Assembly: GCA_000434675.1 (NCBI GenBank)
Contig: HF988637.1
Location: 104,121 to 168,120, forward strand
Origin: Faecalibacterium sp. CAG:1138
Lineage (GTDB): Bacteria; Bacillota; Clostridia; Christensenellales; CAG-917
DNA: 64,000 nt
Direction of reading: 5' to 3'
Positions 34,766-44,281 of the stretch are shown in pieces (within the stretch, counting starts at the first letter, position 1; each line of letters starts with the position of its first letter). The position numbers and the translations under genes are program-made. The notes under the pieces were generated by a model. It searched no databases. It saw nothing but the letters and a program-made list of their open reading frames with translations, and was not told where the DNA came from.

Positions 34766-36031
34766 ATGGCAATCAAATTCTTCGCAGAACTTGAAAACAC
34801 CGACAAATTTTTGTCCGTCGTAGGCGGGCTTTACAGCCGTCATAATCTGGGCGCGCAGCAAAAGCGTTACGTCGATCTGTACCTTTCGCACAAAAACAAT
34901 TTTTCCGTTTCGGATTGCGACTTTTTCTCTTCGTCGGGAAGGATAGAAGTGCTCGGCAATCACACCGACCACAACAACGGCAAGGTTCTTGCCGCGGCGA
35001 TAAGTCTGGACACTTTGGCCTGCGTGACCAAAACCGACGACAACTACATAAAAATACTCTCCGGCGGTTATCCTATTTTCATCGTCAACGTCGACAAGGT
35101 TCTCGCTTCCGAAAAGGAGCGCGGCACTTCCGTGGCGCTCGTCAAGGGCGTCTGCAACTGGTTTAAGGAAAACGACTACAAGGTGGGCGGGTTCGTGGCA
35201 ACGATGGTGAGCGACGTCATAAAGGGCGCGGGCGTTTCGTCGAGCGCGTCGTTCGAGGTGCTTATCGCCGAAATTCTCAACGTTTTGTATAACGACGGCA
35301 AAATGTCCGCAATAGAAAAAGCCGTCGCCTCCCAGTACGCCGAATATTTCTATTTCGGCAAGCCGTGCGGACTGCTGGATCAGTCGGCGATTGCACTGGG
35401 CGACGTCAGTTATATCGACTTTAAGGATCCGCTTAAAATGCAGGTGAAAAACTACGATCTGCCTTTCGACGATCTGGACATCGTTATCGCAAACGCCGGC
35501 GGCGACCACAGCGACCTCACCGCAAACTACGCTGCAATCCGCTCGGAAATGGAAGAAGTCGCGGGGCTTTTTGGCAAAAAGGTTTTGAGAGAAGTGAACG
35601 AAGACGAGTTCTACGCTTCGATAAAGGACCTGAAACAAAAAGTTTCGGGAAGGGCTATACTTCGCGCAATGCACTTTTTTGAGGAAAACAAACGCGTGGA
35701 AGACGCGGTGAAGGCTTTGGAAAAAGCCGACGAAGCGGCTTTTCTGAAAGCGGTGAACGACAGCGGCGAATCCAGCTACAAAATGCTTCAGAACTGCTAT
35801 CCCGAAAACGACAAGGTGCAGTCGGTTCCGCTTGCGCTTGCGGTGGTGAAACGCCGTCCGGAGGTTAAGGCCTGCCGTATTCACGGCGGAGGCTTTGCCG
35901 GCACGATCATTTGTTTCGTCGAAAAATCGGGTTCCGAACGCTTTATCGAAGCGATAAAACCCGTTTTCGGAGAAAACAACATTTTCAATCTTGCAATAAG
36001 AAAAGTCGGCGCAACCAAAATCGACTTCTGA
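34766..36031 (+). CDS. galK: Galactokinase
   Basis: A 421-residue GHMP-family kinase that phosphorylates galactose at C1. The galactose signature GRIEVLGNHTDHNNG is at about residue 58, the GHMP ATP-binding loop GAGVSSSASFEVL at about 155, and the third motif CRIHGGGFAGTI near the C-terminus. An N-terminal extension of about 50 residues before the signature is normal for Firmicutes relatives. GAGG precedes ATG 34766. galK, galT and lacZ form a lactose/galactose unit; galE is not in the window. lgt begins 8 bp after its stop. Confidence 0.94.
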   Translation: MAIKFFAELENTDKFLSVVGGLYSRHNLGAQQKRYVDLYLSHKNNFSVSDCDFFSSSGRIEVLGNHTDHNNGKVLAAAISLDTLACVTKTDDNYIKILSGGYPIFIVNVDKVLASEKERGTSVALVKGVCNWFKENDYKVGGFVATMVSDVIKGAGVSSSASFEVLIAEILNVLYNDGKMSAIEKAVASQYAEYFYFGKPCGLLDQSAIALGDVSYIDFKDPLKMQVKNYDLPFDDLDIVIANAGGDHSDLTANYAAIRSEMEEVAGLFGKKVLREVNEDEFYASIKDLKQKVSGRAILRAMHFFEENKRVEDAVKALEKADEAAFLKAVNDSGESSYKMLQNCYPENDKVQSVPLALAVVKRRPEVKACRIHGGGFAGTIICFVEKSGSERFIEAIKPVFGENNIFNLAIRKVGATKIDF

Positions 36032-36039
36032 GGTGTCAA

Positions 36040-36963
36040 ATGAATTTATTAGGTTATTTGCTTTCGGCTCCTAACAACGTGGCTTTCACCATAGGCAGGC
36101 TTTCCGTGCAATGGTACGGCCTTATCCTTACTTCCGCCATGGTTCTGGGGCTTGTGTGCATAATTCTGCTGGGGAAAGAGCAAAAGATCAAGTCGGACGA
36201 TATGATAACTTTGTTTTTGTATATCATACCGCTGGCCGTCATTTTTGCAAGGCTGGTGTACGTTATCGTCAGGCCCGAGTATTTCCCGATAAAATCCATC
36301 GGCATAAAAGAATGGATCGAAAACGGCGGTATCGGCACCCCGACGCCCGAAAACAGCCTCATAAATCTTTTTGCAATATGGGAAGGAGGCATCACGATAG
36401 TCGGCGGCGTAATCGGCGGACTTCTGGGCGGCTGGCTGTTTAGCAGAAAATACAAAATCAAATTCAGCACTCTGGCCGACATTTGCGTGCCCGTTCTTCT
36501 GATGTGTCAGGCAATCGGCCGTTGGGGCAACTATATGAATCAAGAGGCCTACGGCCTCGTCGTAACCGATCCTAAATGGCAATGGTTCCCTTTCGCCGTT
36601 TATATCGACGCGGTGGGCGAGTGGCATCTGGCAACCTTTTTCTATGCGTTCGTCATAAATCTTCTGGGCGCTTTGGCGATTTACCTTTGCACCAGAAAGA
36701 ACAAAGTCAAAGGCTTGGCGGTGTTTATGTATCTTACGATATATTGCACCAAACGTTTCTTTATGGAATTTATTCGCCTTGACGCAGTTAAAACGGCCAG
36801 CGGAATCGGCGTTACGCAGATAGCAATGCTTATCGGCGCTTTAATCGGCGTCGTGGGCGGTATATTATATTATAAACACGGCGTTCTCAATCTTAAGCGC
36901 GCCGAAATAAAAGAGGAGATTGCCGCAGCCGAAGAAAAGGCGATAGCGGGCAAAAAATTATGA
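36040..36963 (+). CDS. lgt: Prolipoprotein diacylglyceryl transferase
   Basis: A 307-residue polytopic membrane enzyme that attaches diacylglycerol to the lipobox cysteine. About seven transmembrane helices are visible. The Lgt signature is CQAIGRWGNYMNQEAYG near residue 160, preceded by GGITIVGGVIGGLLGGW. ATG 36040 has AGGTG upstream; the long in-frame extension to 35911 overlaps galK and is not used. It overlaps pncB by four bases (ATGA). Its substrates would include the lipoproteins encoded at 3985 and 44282. Confidence 0.95.
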   Translation: MNLLGYLLSAPNNVAFTIGRLSVQWYGLILTSAMVLGLVCIILLGKEQKIKSDDMITLFLYIIPLAVIFARLVYVIVRPEYFPIKSIGIKEWIENGGIGTPTPENSLINLFAIWEGGITIVGGVIGGLLGGWLFSRKYKIKFSTLADICVPVLLMCQAIGRWGNYMNQEAYGLVVTDPKWQWFPFAVYIDAVGEWHLATFFYAFVINLLGALAIYLCTRKNKVKGLAVFMYLTIYCTKRFFMEFIRLDAVKTASGIGVTQIAMLIGALIGVVGGILYYKHGVLNLKRAEIKEEIAAAEEKAIAGKKL

Positions 36964-38390
36964 GAAACTTAACACTTCTTACCGACTTTTACCAACTCAC
37001 CATGATGAACGGTTATCTTAAGTGCGGCACTGCCGACAGAGAGGCCGTTTTCGACGTTTTTTATCGCGGCGGAGCCGAACTCAGCTACGTCGTAACCGCA
37101 GGCCTCGAGCAGGTTGTGGAGTACATCGAAAATCTTCATTTCGAAGAAACGGACATCGAATATCTGAGAGGTCTTAAATGCTTTGACGAGGAATTTTTGA
37201 CTGCGCTTAAAAACTTCAAATTCACGGGCGACGTCTATTCCGTTCCGGAAGGCACGGTTATGTTCCCGTTCGAACCGCTTCTGACGGTCAAAGCGCCGCT
37301 GTTTCAGGCGCAACTGGTGGAAACGGCCATTCTTTGCATTTTGAATCACCAGACGCTCATCGCCACCAAGGCCGCAAGGCTTTCAAACGCCACCAAATCC
37401 ACCATTTTGGAATTCGGATTAAGACGCGCGCAAGGCCCTGACGCAGGCATCTACGGTGCGAGAGCGGCCTATATCGGCGGTTGCAGAAGCACAAGCAACG
37501 TTCTTGCGGGACAAATGTTCGACATAGCCGTCAAAGGCACGCACGCGCACGCATGGGTTATGAGTTTCCCTGACGAACTGTCGGCTTTCAGGGCTTACGC
37601 GGAGCTTTATCCCGACAACTGCCTGCTTCTCGTGGACACTTACGACACCTTAAAGAGCGGCGTTCCAAACGCCATAAAGGTTTTTGACGAGCTGAAAGCG
37701 AAAGGCTACAAGCCGTCCGGCATCAGACTGGACAGCGGCGATCTGGCGTATCTGAGCAAACAGGCCAGAAAGATGCTTGACGCGGCAGGCCACGAGGACT
37801 GCAAAATTTTCGCGTCGGGCGACATCGACGAAGATGTTTTGTTGAGCTTGCAGATTCAGGGCGCGAAAATCGACATCTACGGCATCGGCACGAGGCTTAT
37901 CACCAGCTATCGTCAACCGAGCCTCGGCGGCGTTTATAAGCTTGCCGCCATGGAAGACGAAAACGGCGTGCTGGTTCCGAAAATGAAGCTTTCGGACAGC
38001 AAGGTGAAAATGACCAATCCGGGGCTTAAAAAAGTCGTCAGGCTTTATAACGCGGACGGCATGGCCGAAGCGGACCTTATCTGTTTGAAGGAGGAAACCT
38101 TCGACACCACCAAACCGCTGACCATCTATCATCCCGAAAAGCACTGGATTTCCAAAACCTTGGAAAACTTCACGGTAAAGGAATTGCAAATTACCGTTTT
38201 TGAAAAGGGCAAACAGGTTTATAATCTTCCGAATCTTCACGAAATCGGCCGTCACGAAGACGAAAGCATGGCCGAATTCCACGAGGAATACAGAAGAACC
38301 TTGTATCCTGCCGAGTTCAAAGTCGATCTTTCCGACAAGCTTTACGACCTCAAAATGAGCATAATCAGAAAAAACGGCAAAAACATATAA
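36960..38390 (+). CDS. pncB: Nicotinate phosphoribosyltransferase
   Basis: A 476-residue enzyme that makes nicotinate mononucleotide in the NAD salvage pathway. LLTDFYQLTMMNGY at the N-terminus, GLRRAQGPDAGIYGARAAYIGGC (the phosphoribosyl region), HAWVMSFPDELSAF with the phosphorylated-type histidine, and IRLDSGDLAYLSK are family landmarks. It starts within the lgt stop codon. A terminator follows at 38422. Confidence 0.93.
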   Translation: MRNLTLLTDFYQLTMMNGYLKCGTADREAVFDVFYRGGAELSYVVTAGLEQVVEYIENLHFEETDIEYLRGLKCFDEEFLTALKNFKFTGDVYSVPEGTVMFPFEPLLTVKAPLFQAQLVETAILCILNHQTLIATKAARLSNATKSTILEFGLRRAQGPDAGIYGARAAYIGGCRSTSNVLAGQMFDIAVKGTHAHAWVMSFPDELSAFRAYAELYPDNCLLLVDTYDTLKSGVPNAIKVFDELKAKGYKPSGIRLDSGDLAYLSKQARKMLDAAGHEDCKIFASGDIDEDVLLSLQIQGAKIDIYGIGTRLITSYRQPSLGGVYKLAAMEDENGVLVPKMKLSDSKVKMTNPGLKKVVRLYNADGMAEADLICLKEETFDTTKPLTIYHPEKHWISKTLENFTVKELQITVFEKGKQVYNLPNLHEIGRHEDESMAEFHEEYRRTLYPAEFKVDLSDKLYDLKMSIIRKNGKNI

Positions 38391-38421
38391 GGATTTTTGA
38401 CACACATAACCGATTTTTTGA

Positions 38422-38462
38422 CACAGCCTTCGGAATTCGCGTTCGGAGGCGTGTTTTTTTTG
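38422..38462 (+). terminator. Intrinsic terminator after pncB
   Basis: CACAGCCTTCGGAA pairs imperfectly with TTCGGAGGCGTG around a 6-nt loop, followed by eight T residues. Confidence 0.75.
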
Positions 38463-38491
38463 TTAAAAATAAAAGTATAGAGAAAAATCGC

Positions 38492-38520
38492 TTGACAGAA
38501 TCCGAAAAAAAAGATAAGAT
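38492..38520 (+). promoter_or_regulatory. Promoter of the ylxM-ffh operon
   Basis: Consensus TTGACA (38492-38497) and TAAGAT (38515-38520) with a 17-bp spacer, 37 bp before ylxM. The TTG of the -35 box can be misread as a start codon. Confidence 0.82.
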
Positions 38521-38557
38521 ATCTGTAAAGGTTAAGGCCTTTACACCGAGGTGCGAT

Positions 38558-38890
38558 ATGATTGAATTTCAAAAAAACCTCTCCTATTCCGACCTGAACG
38601 CCGTTTACGGCAGTCTGCTCACCGAAAAGCAGAGGGAGTTTTTGGAACTTTATTACGACTGCGACGTTTCCCTTAACGAAATTGCCGAGCAATACGGCAT
38701 TTCCCGCCAGGCGGTGAGGGACGCGATAGTCAGAGGCGAAAAAGCGCTTTCCGAATTCGAAGCGAAACTCGGACTTTTGAAGCGACGCGCCGAAACCGCA
38801 GATAAACTGAAAAAAGCGGTGGAACTTATCGACTCGGACAATCAAAAATCGGCGAAGGAAATCCTGACTTCGCTTATCGAGGAGGAATAA
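38558..38890 (+). CDS. ylxM: YlxM-type SRP-associated DNA-binding protein
   Basis: A 110-residue helix-turn-helix protein. LTEKQREFLELYYDCDVSLNEI and AEQYGISRQAVRDAIVRGE match YlxM/p13, which is co-encoded with ffh in Gram-positive bacteria. ATG 38558 was chosen because GAGGTG is 5 bp upstream and because the longer TTG start at 38492 is the -35 box. ffh begins one base after its stop. Role in signal-recognition-particle function is known only in outline. Confidence 0.9.
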   Translation: MIEFQKNLSYSDLNAVYGSLLTEKQREFLELYYDCDVSLNEIAEQYGISRQAVRDAIVRGEKALSEFEAKLGLLKRRAETADKLKKAVELIDSDNQKSAKEILTSLIEEE

Positions 38891-38891
38891 T

Positions 38892-40223
38892 ATGGCTTTT
38901 GACAGCTTAAGCGACAAAATCAACCACATTTTTTCCAAACTGAAGAATAAGGGCAAGGTTACGGAGCTGGAAATCAAGCAGACCATGCGCGAAATCAGAG
39001 TCGCGCTTCTGGAGGCCGACGTAAACTACGCCGTCGCAAAGGACTTTTGCCAAAAGGTTTCCGACAAAGCGGTGGGCGAAGACGTCCTAAAAGGCCTGAA
39101 TCCTGCCCAACAAATCATAAAAATCGTCAACGAAGAGCTTATAGCTCTTATGGGCAGCCAGAACGCCAAGCTTTCCGTGGCTTCCAAACCGCCTACGATC
39201 ATAATGATGTGCGGTTTGCAGGGCGCGGGCAAAACCACCATGTGCGGCAAGCTTGCTTTGCACCTTAAAAAGCAGAACAAAAAAGTGCTTCTGGCGGCTT
39301 GCGATATCTACAGACCGGCCGCAATAAAACAGTTGCAGGTTGTGGGCGAAAAAGTCAAAACTCCGGTTTTCACGATGGGGCAGATAGATCCGGTGAAAAT
39401 TGCGAAATGCGCCGTTGAAGAAGCGTTGAAGCAGGGCGCCGACACGCTTATCGTCGACACGGCGGGCAGGCTTCACATCGACGAAGCCTTGATGACCGAA
39501 CTTCAGAACGTCAAAGCCGCGGTATCTCCGCAGGAGATATTGCTGGTCGTGGACAGCATGACGGGCCAGGACGCGGTAAACGTAGCCCAAACTTTCAACG
39601 AGAAACTGGACGTAACGGGCGTTATTCTTACCAAGCTCGACGGCGACACCCGCGGCGGTGCGGCGCTTTCGATAAAAGCCGTTACCGGCAAACCTATCAA
39701 GTTTTGCGGCATAGGCGAAAAACCCGAAGATCTGGAGCCGTTTTATCCGGACAGAATGGCGTCGAGGATTCTCGGCATGGGCGACGTGCTCACCCTCATA
39801 GAGAAGGCGCAGAACGCTTTTTCCGAAGAAGAGGCTCTTGCCCTTACCAAAAAACTTAAGGAAAAAACCTTCACGCTTCAGGACTATCTCAATCAGCTTG
39901 ACAGCGTCAAAAAAATGGGCAACCTCAAAGATATGCTCAAATTGATTCCGGGCATGGGCAAACAGCTCGCCAACGCCGACATCGACGAATCGAAGATTGC
40001 AAGGACCAAAGCGATCATTCAGTCTATGACGCCGTACGAAAGGGCGCATCCGGAAATACTGAAGGCTTCCAGACGAAAGAGAATAGCGGCGGGAAGCGGC
40101 ACCAGCATTCAGGAAGTCAACCAGATGCTCAAGCAGTTCGAAATGTCCAGAGAAATGATGAAGCAAATGTCGGGCGGCGGCGCAAAACGTTTTATGCGCG
40201 GCGGCTTCCCGGGAATGAAATAG
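38892..40223 (+). CDS. ffh: Signal recognition particle protein
   Basis: A 443-residue SRP54 GTPase that targets nascent membrane proteins. The N and G domains contain CGLQGAGKTTMCGKLA (P-loop), DTAGRLHID, TKLDGDTRGGAAL; the methionine-rich M domain ends with SREMMKQMSGGGAKRFMRGGF. Length is normal. It is co-transcribed with ylxM and followed by the ribosomal S16 cluster. Confidence 0.97.
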   Translation: MAFDSLSDKINHIFSKLKNKGKVTELEIKQTMREIRVALLEADVNYAVAKDFCQKVSDKAVGEDVLKGLNPAQQIIKIVNEELIALMGSQNAKLSVASKPPTIIMMCGLQGAGKTTMCGKLALHLKKQNKKVLLAACDIYRPAAIKQLQVVGEKVKTPVFTMGQIDPVKIAKCAVEEALKQGADTLIVDTAGRLHIDEALMTELQNVKAAVSPQEILLVVDSMTGQDAVNVAQTFNEKLDVTGVILTKLDGDTRGGAALSIKAVTGKPIKFCGIGEKPEDLEPFYPDRMASRILGMGDVLTLIEKAQNAFSEEEALALTKKLKEKTFTLQDYLNQLDSVKKMGNLKDMLKLIPGMGKQLANADIDESKIARTKAIIQSMTPYERAHPEILKASRRKRIAAGSGTSIQEVNQMLKQFEMSREMMKQMSGGGAKRFMRGGFPGMK

Positions 40224-40296
40224 CAAACCTCAACCTTTAGGTTGAAACATATTAAAAAATACATTACAAAGGCTTAGGCCTAATAAGGAGAAAACA

Positions 40297-40548
40297 ATGG
40301 CAGTTAAACTCAGACTCACCCGTATGGGCGCAAAGAAAGCACCTTTCTATCGCATCGTCGTTATGGACGGCAGAAAAGCACGTGACGGTCAGTACATCGA
40401 ACAAATCGGTTACTATGATCCGACCAAAGAACCGGCAGTCGTCAAAATCGACACCGAAATCGCCAAAAAATGGCTCGACAACGGCGCTCAACCTACCGAA
40501 ACCGTACGTTCTTTGCTCAAGAGCGCGGGCGTTATCGAAAGCAAATAG
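40297..40548 (+). CDS. rpsP: 30S ribosomal protein S16
   Basis: An 83-residue S16 ([43 protein letters not shown]). AAGGAG is 7 bp before ATG 40297. The 73-bp gap upstream has a short CAACCT/AGGTTG hairpin and a TTAGGCCTAA palindrome of unclear use. It heads rpsP-khpA-rimM-trmD. Confidence 0.97.
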   Translation: MAVKLRLTRMGAKKAPFYRIVVMDGRKARDGQYIEQIGYYDPTKEPAVVKIDTEIAKKWLDNGAQPTETVRSLLKSAGVIESK

Positions 40549-40566
40549 TTCGAGGCAGAGCAAGTA

Positions 40567-40800
40567 ATGCAGGATTTGGTTCAATTTATAGTAACAAACC
40601 TTGCTGACGACGCGGAAAACATCGACGTAGAGCTTATCGAAAACGACAATAATTCCGAGATAATCATCACCGCTCCGAAATCGGAAATCGGCAAGATTAT
40701 CGGTAAGCAAGGACGCATTGCAAAAGCCATCAGAACGCTTGTTAAGGCGGGTGGCAGCAAGACCGGAAAACGTTACGTCGTTACCATCAACGAAAAATGA
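40567..40800 (+). CDS. khpA: KH-domain RNA-binding protein
   Basis: A 77-residue single-KH protein with GKIIGKQGRIAKAIRTLV (the GxxG loop). KhpA pairs with KhpB (Jag) in cell-envelope and RNA regulation in other Firmicutes. It overlaps rimM by four bases. Confidence 0.93.
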   Translation: MQDLVQFIVTNLADDAENIDVELIENDNNSEIIITAPKSEIGKIIGKQGRIAKAIRTLVKAGGSKTGKRYVVTINEK

Positions 40801-41303
40801 CTGACTTTTTGACGGTTGGCAAAATTTTGAAGGCTCAAGGTATAAAGGGGGAAGTGAAAATCGTTCCTCTTACCGACGACCCTCAAAGATTCAAGAAGCT
40901 GAAAACGGTGTTTATAGGGCCGAACAAGCCCCTGAACATCGATTTTTTGCGTTTTGACGATCGTTTCGTCTATGTCAAATTTGCCGAGTGCAACAACAGA
41001 AACGACGCGGAAGCGCTTTCGGGGAAAGAGATTCTCGTCGAAAGAGCCGACGCCGTGAAGCTGCCGAAGGGCAGGTATTTCATCGTGGACGTCGTGGGCT
41101 GCGACGCGGTACTCGGCGGCAAGGTCATCGGCAAAGTTACCGACGTAAATCAGAATGCGCCGATTGACGTTTACGTTCTTGACGACGGCAAAATTATGTT
41201 CCCGTCCGCCGAAAACGTACTTGAAAAAGTGGACGTAGAAAACAAAACGATCACCTTAAACGAAGAGGCCTTTTCGCGCCTTGCGGTGTATGATAACCTT
41301 TAA
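40797..41303 (+). CDS. rimM: 16S rRNA processing protein
   Basis: A 168-residue RimM: N-terminal barrel (LTVGKILKAQGIKGEVKI) and PRC-barrel (GRYFIVDVVGCDAV, MFPSAENVLEKVD). It helps 30S maturation near S19. It overlaps khpA and trmD. Confidence 0.94.
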   Translation: MTDFLTVGKILKAQGIKGEVKIVPLTDDPQRFKKLKTVFIGPNKPLNIDFLRFDDRFVYVKFAECNNRNDAEALSGKEILVERADAVKLPKGRYFIVDVVGCDAVLGGKVIGKVTDVNQNAPIDVYVLDDGKIMFPSAENVLEKVDVENKTITLNEEAFSRLAVYDNL

Positions 41304-41973
41304 GATTTTAACTCTGTTTCCCGAATTTTACTCATGCCTGAAAAGCGGCATAATCGGCAAGGCCATCGAGCGTGGCCTTTTCGGCGTGGAAATAGTGAAT
41401 ATCCGCGACTACAGCGAGGACAAGCACAAGCGTTGCGACGACTATCCTTTCGGCGGAGGCGCGGGCATGGTTATGACGCCCGATCCTATTCACAAGGCAA
41501 TTTGCGCCGTGGATCCGGAGCATAAGGCGAGAAGGATTTTTATGTCGCCGAGAGGGCAGGTGCTTACGCAAAAGAAGGTCAAAGAGCTTTCGTCGGGCGA
41601 GGAAATTCTGTTTTTGTGCGGCAGCTACGAGGGCGTCGATCAGCGAGTTGTGGACATGGACATCGACGAGGAATTGTCGATAGGCGACTACGTTCTGACG
41701 AGCGGCGATCCCGCGGCTCTCGTTACGCTTAATTCCGTCGTAAGATACGTTCCCGGCGTTCTGGGAAGCGAGCAGTCCACCGAGGAAGAGAGCTTCAGCA
41801 CGAATTTGCTGGAATATCCGCAATACACGAGGCCGCAAAACTATATGGGCATGGAAGTGCCGGAGGTTCTCGTCAGCGGAAATCACGGGTTGGTTGACAA
41901 GTGGCGCTATGAAAAAGCTTTGGAAATCACCAAAAAGCGCCGTCCCGATCTTTTGGAAAAGGAGGGCGAGTGA
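41290..41973 (+). CDS. trmD: tRNA (guanine(37)-N1)-methyltransferase
   Basis: A 227-residue SPOUT methyltransferase. FKILTLFPEFY starts the fold, DYPFGGGAGMVM and LCGSYEGVDQRV and SIGDYVLTSGDPAA form the SAM knot. ATG 41290 gives the usual N-terminus; a TTG at 41281 is in frame but less likely. It overlaps rimM by 14 bp. Confidence 0.95.
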   Translation: MITFKILTLFPEFYSCLKSGIIGKAIERGLFGVEIVNIRDYSEDKHKRCDDYPFGGGAGMVMTPDPIHKAICAVDPEHKARRIFMSPRGQVLTQKKVKELSSGEEILFLCGSYEGVDQRVVDMDIDEELSIGDYVLTSGDPAALVTLNSVVRYVPGVLGSEQSTEEESFSTNLLEYPQYTRPQNYMGMEVPEVLVSGNHGLVDKWRYEKALEITKKRRPDLLEKEGE

Positions 41974-42818
41974 TGGGCGTCATTCAATGGTACCCGGGGC
42001 ACATGACCAAGGCCACCAGAGAAATGGAGGAAAACGTCAAAAAATGCGACGTCATCGTCTATGTTCTGGACAGCAGGGCGATTTCCGCCTGCATAAACCC
42101 GAAATTTGACCAAATTATAAAAAACAAACCCGTGTTGTACGTTTTCAACAAGGCCGACACCGTCGAGCCGTTTATGCTTAAGCCTTGGTGCGACAAGTTC
42201 GAAAAAGAAGGCAAAACCTACGTCAAAGCCAACAGCGTGGCGGGGAAGGAAAGCGGCCTTATTGTTGCAAAACTGAAAGAACTTTGCTTTGCAAAACTGG
42301 AAAACTATCGGAAAAAAGGCGTAAACGCTTCGATAAGGGCGATGGTTCTGGGGATACCTAACGGCGGAAAGTCCACGCTCATCAACAGCCTGTGCAGTGG
42401 CAAAAAAACCGTAACGGGCGACCGGCCGGGCGTAACCAAAGGCCAGCAGTGGATTGCCGTGTCGAAGGGGATAGACCTGCTGGACACTCCGGGCACGCTT
42501 TGGCCGAGCTTCGAGGATCAGGAGACAGCAAAGCATCTCGTTTACATCGGAAGCATAAAGGACGACGTCGTGGACAAAAACGAAATCTGTCTGTTCTTTT
42601 TGGGCTTTATGCAGCAGCACTATCCGAAAAATCTTTGCGAAAGGTACAATCTTTCTGTCCTTTCGGAAACGCCGATTGAAATTTACGAGCAGATCGCCCG
42701 CGCAAGAGGTTACGTCGTCAGAGGCGGCCAAATAGATTACGACCGCACCGCGGCCGCCGTTTTGGACGATTTCAGAAAACAACGCTTAGGCAAACTGATA
42801 CTGGAATATCCCGACTGA
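41973..42818 (+). CDS. rbgA: Ribosome biogenesis GTPase A
   Basis: A 281-residue circularly permuted GTPase (YlqF). IQWYPGHMTKATREM at the start, NKAD (G4) before GIPNGGKSTLIN (G1) and DTPG (G3) show the permuted order G4-G5-G1-G2-G3. It assists late 50S assembly. ATG 41973 with GGAGGG was preferred over GTG 41970. Confidence 0.93.
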   Translation: MGVIQWYPGHMTKATREMEENVKKCDVIVYVLDSRAISACINPKFDQIIKNKPVLYVFNKADTVEPFMLKPWCDKFEKEGKTYVKANSVAGKESGLIVAKLKELCFAKLENYRKKGVNASIRAMVLGIPNGGKSTLINSLCSGKKTVTGDRPGVTKGQQWIAVSKGIDLLDTPGTLWPSFEDQETAKHLVYIGSIKDDVVDKNEICLFFLGFMQQHYPKNLCERYNLSVLSETPIEIYEQIARARGYVVRGGQIDYDRTAAAVLDDFRKQRLGKLILEYPD

Positions 42819-42820
42819 AT

Positions 42821-43444
42821 ATGAAACAAAACACCGACGTTCAAAGTCTTCTGACTTACGAAAAATATTACCTCGAAAAAGGTTGCAGGTATATCTGCGG
42901 CGTGGACGAGGTCGGAAGAGGGCCGCTTGCGGGCCCCGTTACCGTGTGCGCGGTTATTATGGATTTGGATAAACTCGTTAGCGGCGTAAACGACAGCAAA
43001 AAGCTGACGGCAAAGAAAAGAGAGGCGCTCTACGACAAAATCATCGCCTCCGCAATCGACTACAAAATCGTCAGTCTGGACAACGACGTTATCGACCGAA
43101 TCAACATTTTAGCGGCCACAAAAGAGGCAATGAAACAGGCGGTTTGCGGTTTGAAGGTGAAACCCGACGTCGTTCTGGTGGACGCGGTGAAGCTGGAAAT
43201 TCCTTATTCCGTACATTCCATAATCCACGGCGACGCGCTCAGCTATTCCATAGGCGCGGCGTCGATTCTGGCGAAGGTTTACCGCGACAGACTGATGGAC
43301 GACTATGACAAAATTTTCCCCGAATACGGGTTTTCGTCCAACAAAGGTTACGGCAGCGCAAAGCATATCGCCGCCCTGAAAGAGTTCGGTCCCACGCCGA
43401 TCCACAGAAAAACTTTCATTAAAAACTTTTGTTCGGAGGAGTAG
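42821..43444 (+). CDS. rnhB: Ribonuclease HII
   Basis: A 207-residue RNase HII removing ribonucleotides from DNA. GVDEVGRGPLAGPV carries the DEDD acidic pair; VDAVK and SILAKVYRDRLM the other metal ligands. It lies between rbgA and yraN with 2-bp gaps. Confidence 0.95.
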   Translation: MKQNTDVQSLLTYEKYYLEKGCRYICGVDEVGRGPLAGPVTVCAVIMDLDKLVSGVNDSKKLTAKKREALYDKIIASAIDYKIVSLDNDVIDRINILAATKEAMKQAVCGLKVKPDVVLVDAVKLEIPYSVHSIIHGDALSYSIGAASILAKVYRDRLMDDYDKIFPEYGFSSNKGYGSAKHIAALKEFGPTPIHRKTFIKNFCSEE

Positions 43445-43783
43445 ATGAATTCCAGAAAAGAGGGGGTATCGGGCGAGGAGCTTGCCATAGAATATCTCAA
43501 AAAACAAGGGCTTAAAGTGGTGGAGCAAAACGTCAGAATGACCGTCGGCGAAATAGACGTCGTGTGCTACGACGGGGACGTTCTGGTGTTTGTGGAAGTG
43601 AAAACCAGAAGCACGCTTGCTTTCGGCGATCCGTTGGAGGCCATCGACAGGCGCAAGGTGCAAAAGTACAGGAAAATGGCGGAAGAATACATCGTCAGAC
43701 GTCGTTTGTTCGACAAAGACGTTCGTTTCGACGCCGTGGGCATCGTGGGCGACTCGATAAACTACGTTCCCGACGCTTTTTGA
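43445..43783 (+). CDS. YraN/UPF0102 endonuclease-fold protein
   Basis: A 112-residue protein with the restriction-like fold: GEELAIEYLKKQGLKVVEQN, VGEIDVVCYDGDVLVFVEVKTR. The D-x(n)-E-V-K core is intact. Function is unknown. It ends the operon before a terminator. Confidence 0.9.
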   Translation: MNSRKEGVSGEELAIEYLKKQGLKVVEQNVRMTVGEIDVVCYDGDVLVFVEVKTRSTLAFGDPLEAIDRRKVQKYRKMAEEYIVRRRLFDKDVRFDAVGIVGDSINYVPDAF

Positions 43784-43803
43784 TAAAAAAATATTTATTT
43801 TTT

Positions 43804-43837
43804 GCCGACAGGCCGCCAAAACGCTTGTCGGCTTTTA
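43804..43837 (+). terminator. Terminator after yraN, overlapping the rplS promoter
   Basis: GCCGACA (43804-43810) pairs with TGTCGGC (43826-43832), followed by TTTT. Its right arm contains the TTGTCG -35 box of the next promoter. Confidence 0.75.
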
Positions 43838-43853
43838 TATTTTATGCTAAAAT
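43825..43853 (+). promoter_or_regulatory. rplS promoter
   Basis: TTGTCG (43825-43830) and TAAAAT (43848-43853), 17 bp apart. The leader from about 43860 to 43928 is GC-rich with possible stems and may be an L19 autoregulatory leader. Confidence 0.6.
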
Positions 43854-43928
43854 ATTTGCATTATGACTTCGGGCGGTCCTCTGCCGGCGGGGCAAGAACG
43901 CTTAGTAAATTTTTGGAGGTAAAGTCAC

Positions 43929-44276
43929 ATGAGCAACATTATCGATTTAATTGAAAGCGAAGGTATTCGCAAGGATCTGCCTAACTTCAACGTAGGCGAC
44001 ACCGTCAAAGTTTTCGTCAAAGTCGTCGAAGGCAACAAAGAACGTCTTCAGGCTTACGAAGGCACCGTCATCGCAAGAAAGAACGGCGGCATTCGCGAAA
44101 CTTTCACCGTTCGTCGTATCTGCTACGGCGTCGGCGTTGAAAGAACGTTCCCTTTGAACAGTCCGAAAATCGACAGAATCGAAATCGTAAGACGCGGTCG
44201 TGTTCGTCGCGCCAAGTTGTACTACCTGCGTGATCGCAAGGGCAAGGCAGCTAAAGTCAAAGAAATCAAGAGATAA
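43929..44276 (+). CDS. rplS: 50S ribosomal protein L19
   Basis: A 115-residue L19 ([58 protein letters not shown]). Strong GGAGG upstream. The membrane gene starts 5 bp after it. Confidence 0.97.
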   Translation: MSNIIDLIESEGIRKDLPNFNVGDTVKVFVKVVEGNKERLQAYEGTVIARKNGGIRETFTVRRICYGVGVERTFPLNSPKIDRIEIVRRGRVRRAKLYYLRDRKGKAAKVKEIKR

Positions 44277-44281
44277 CGAAA

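Noticed and set aside
38492..38557. TTG start extending ylxM by 22 residues
   Set aside because: The TTG is the -35 box of a consensus promoter and the extension is not seen in the family.
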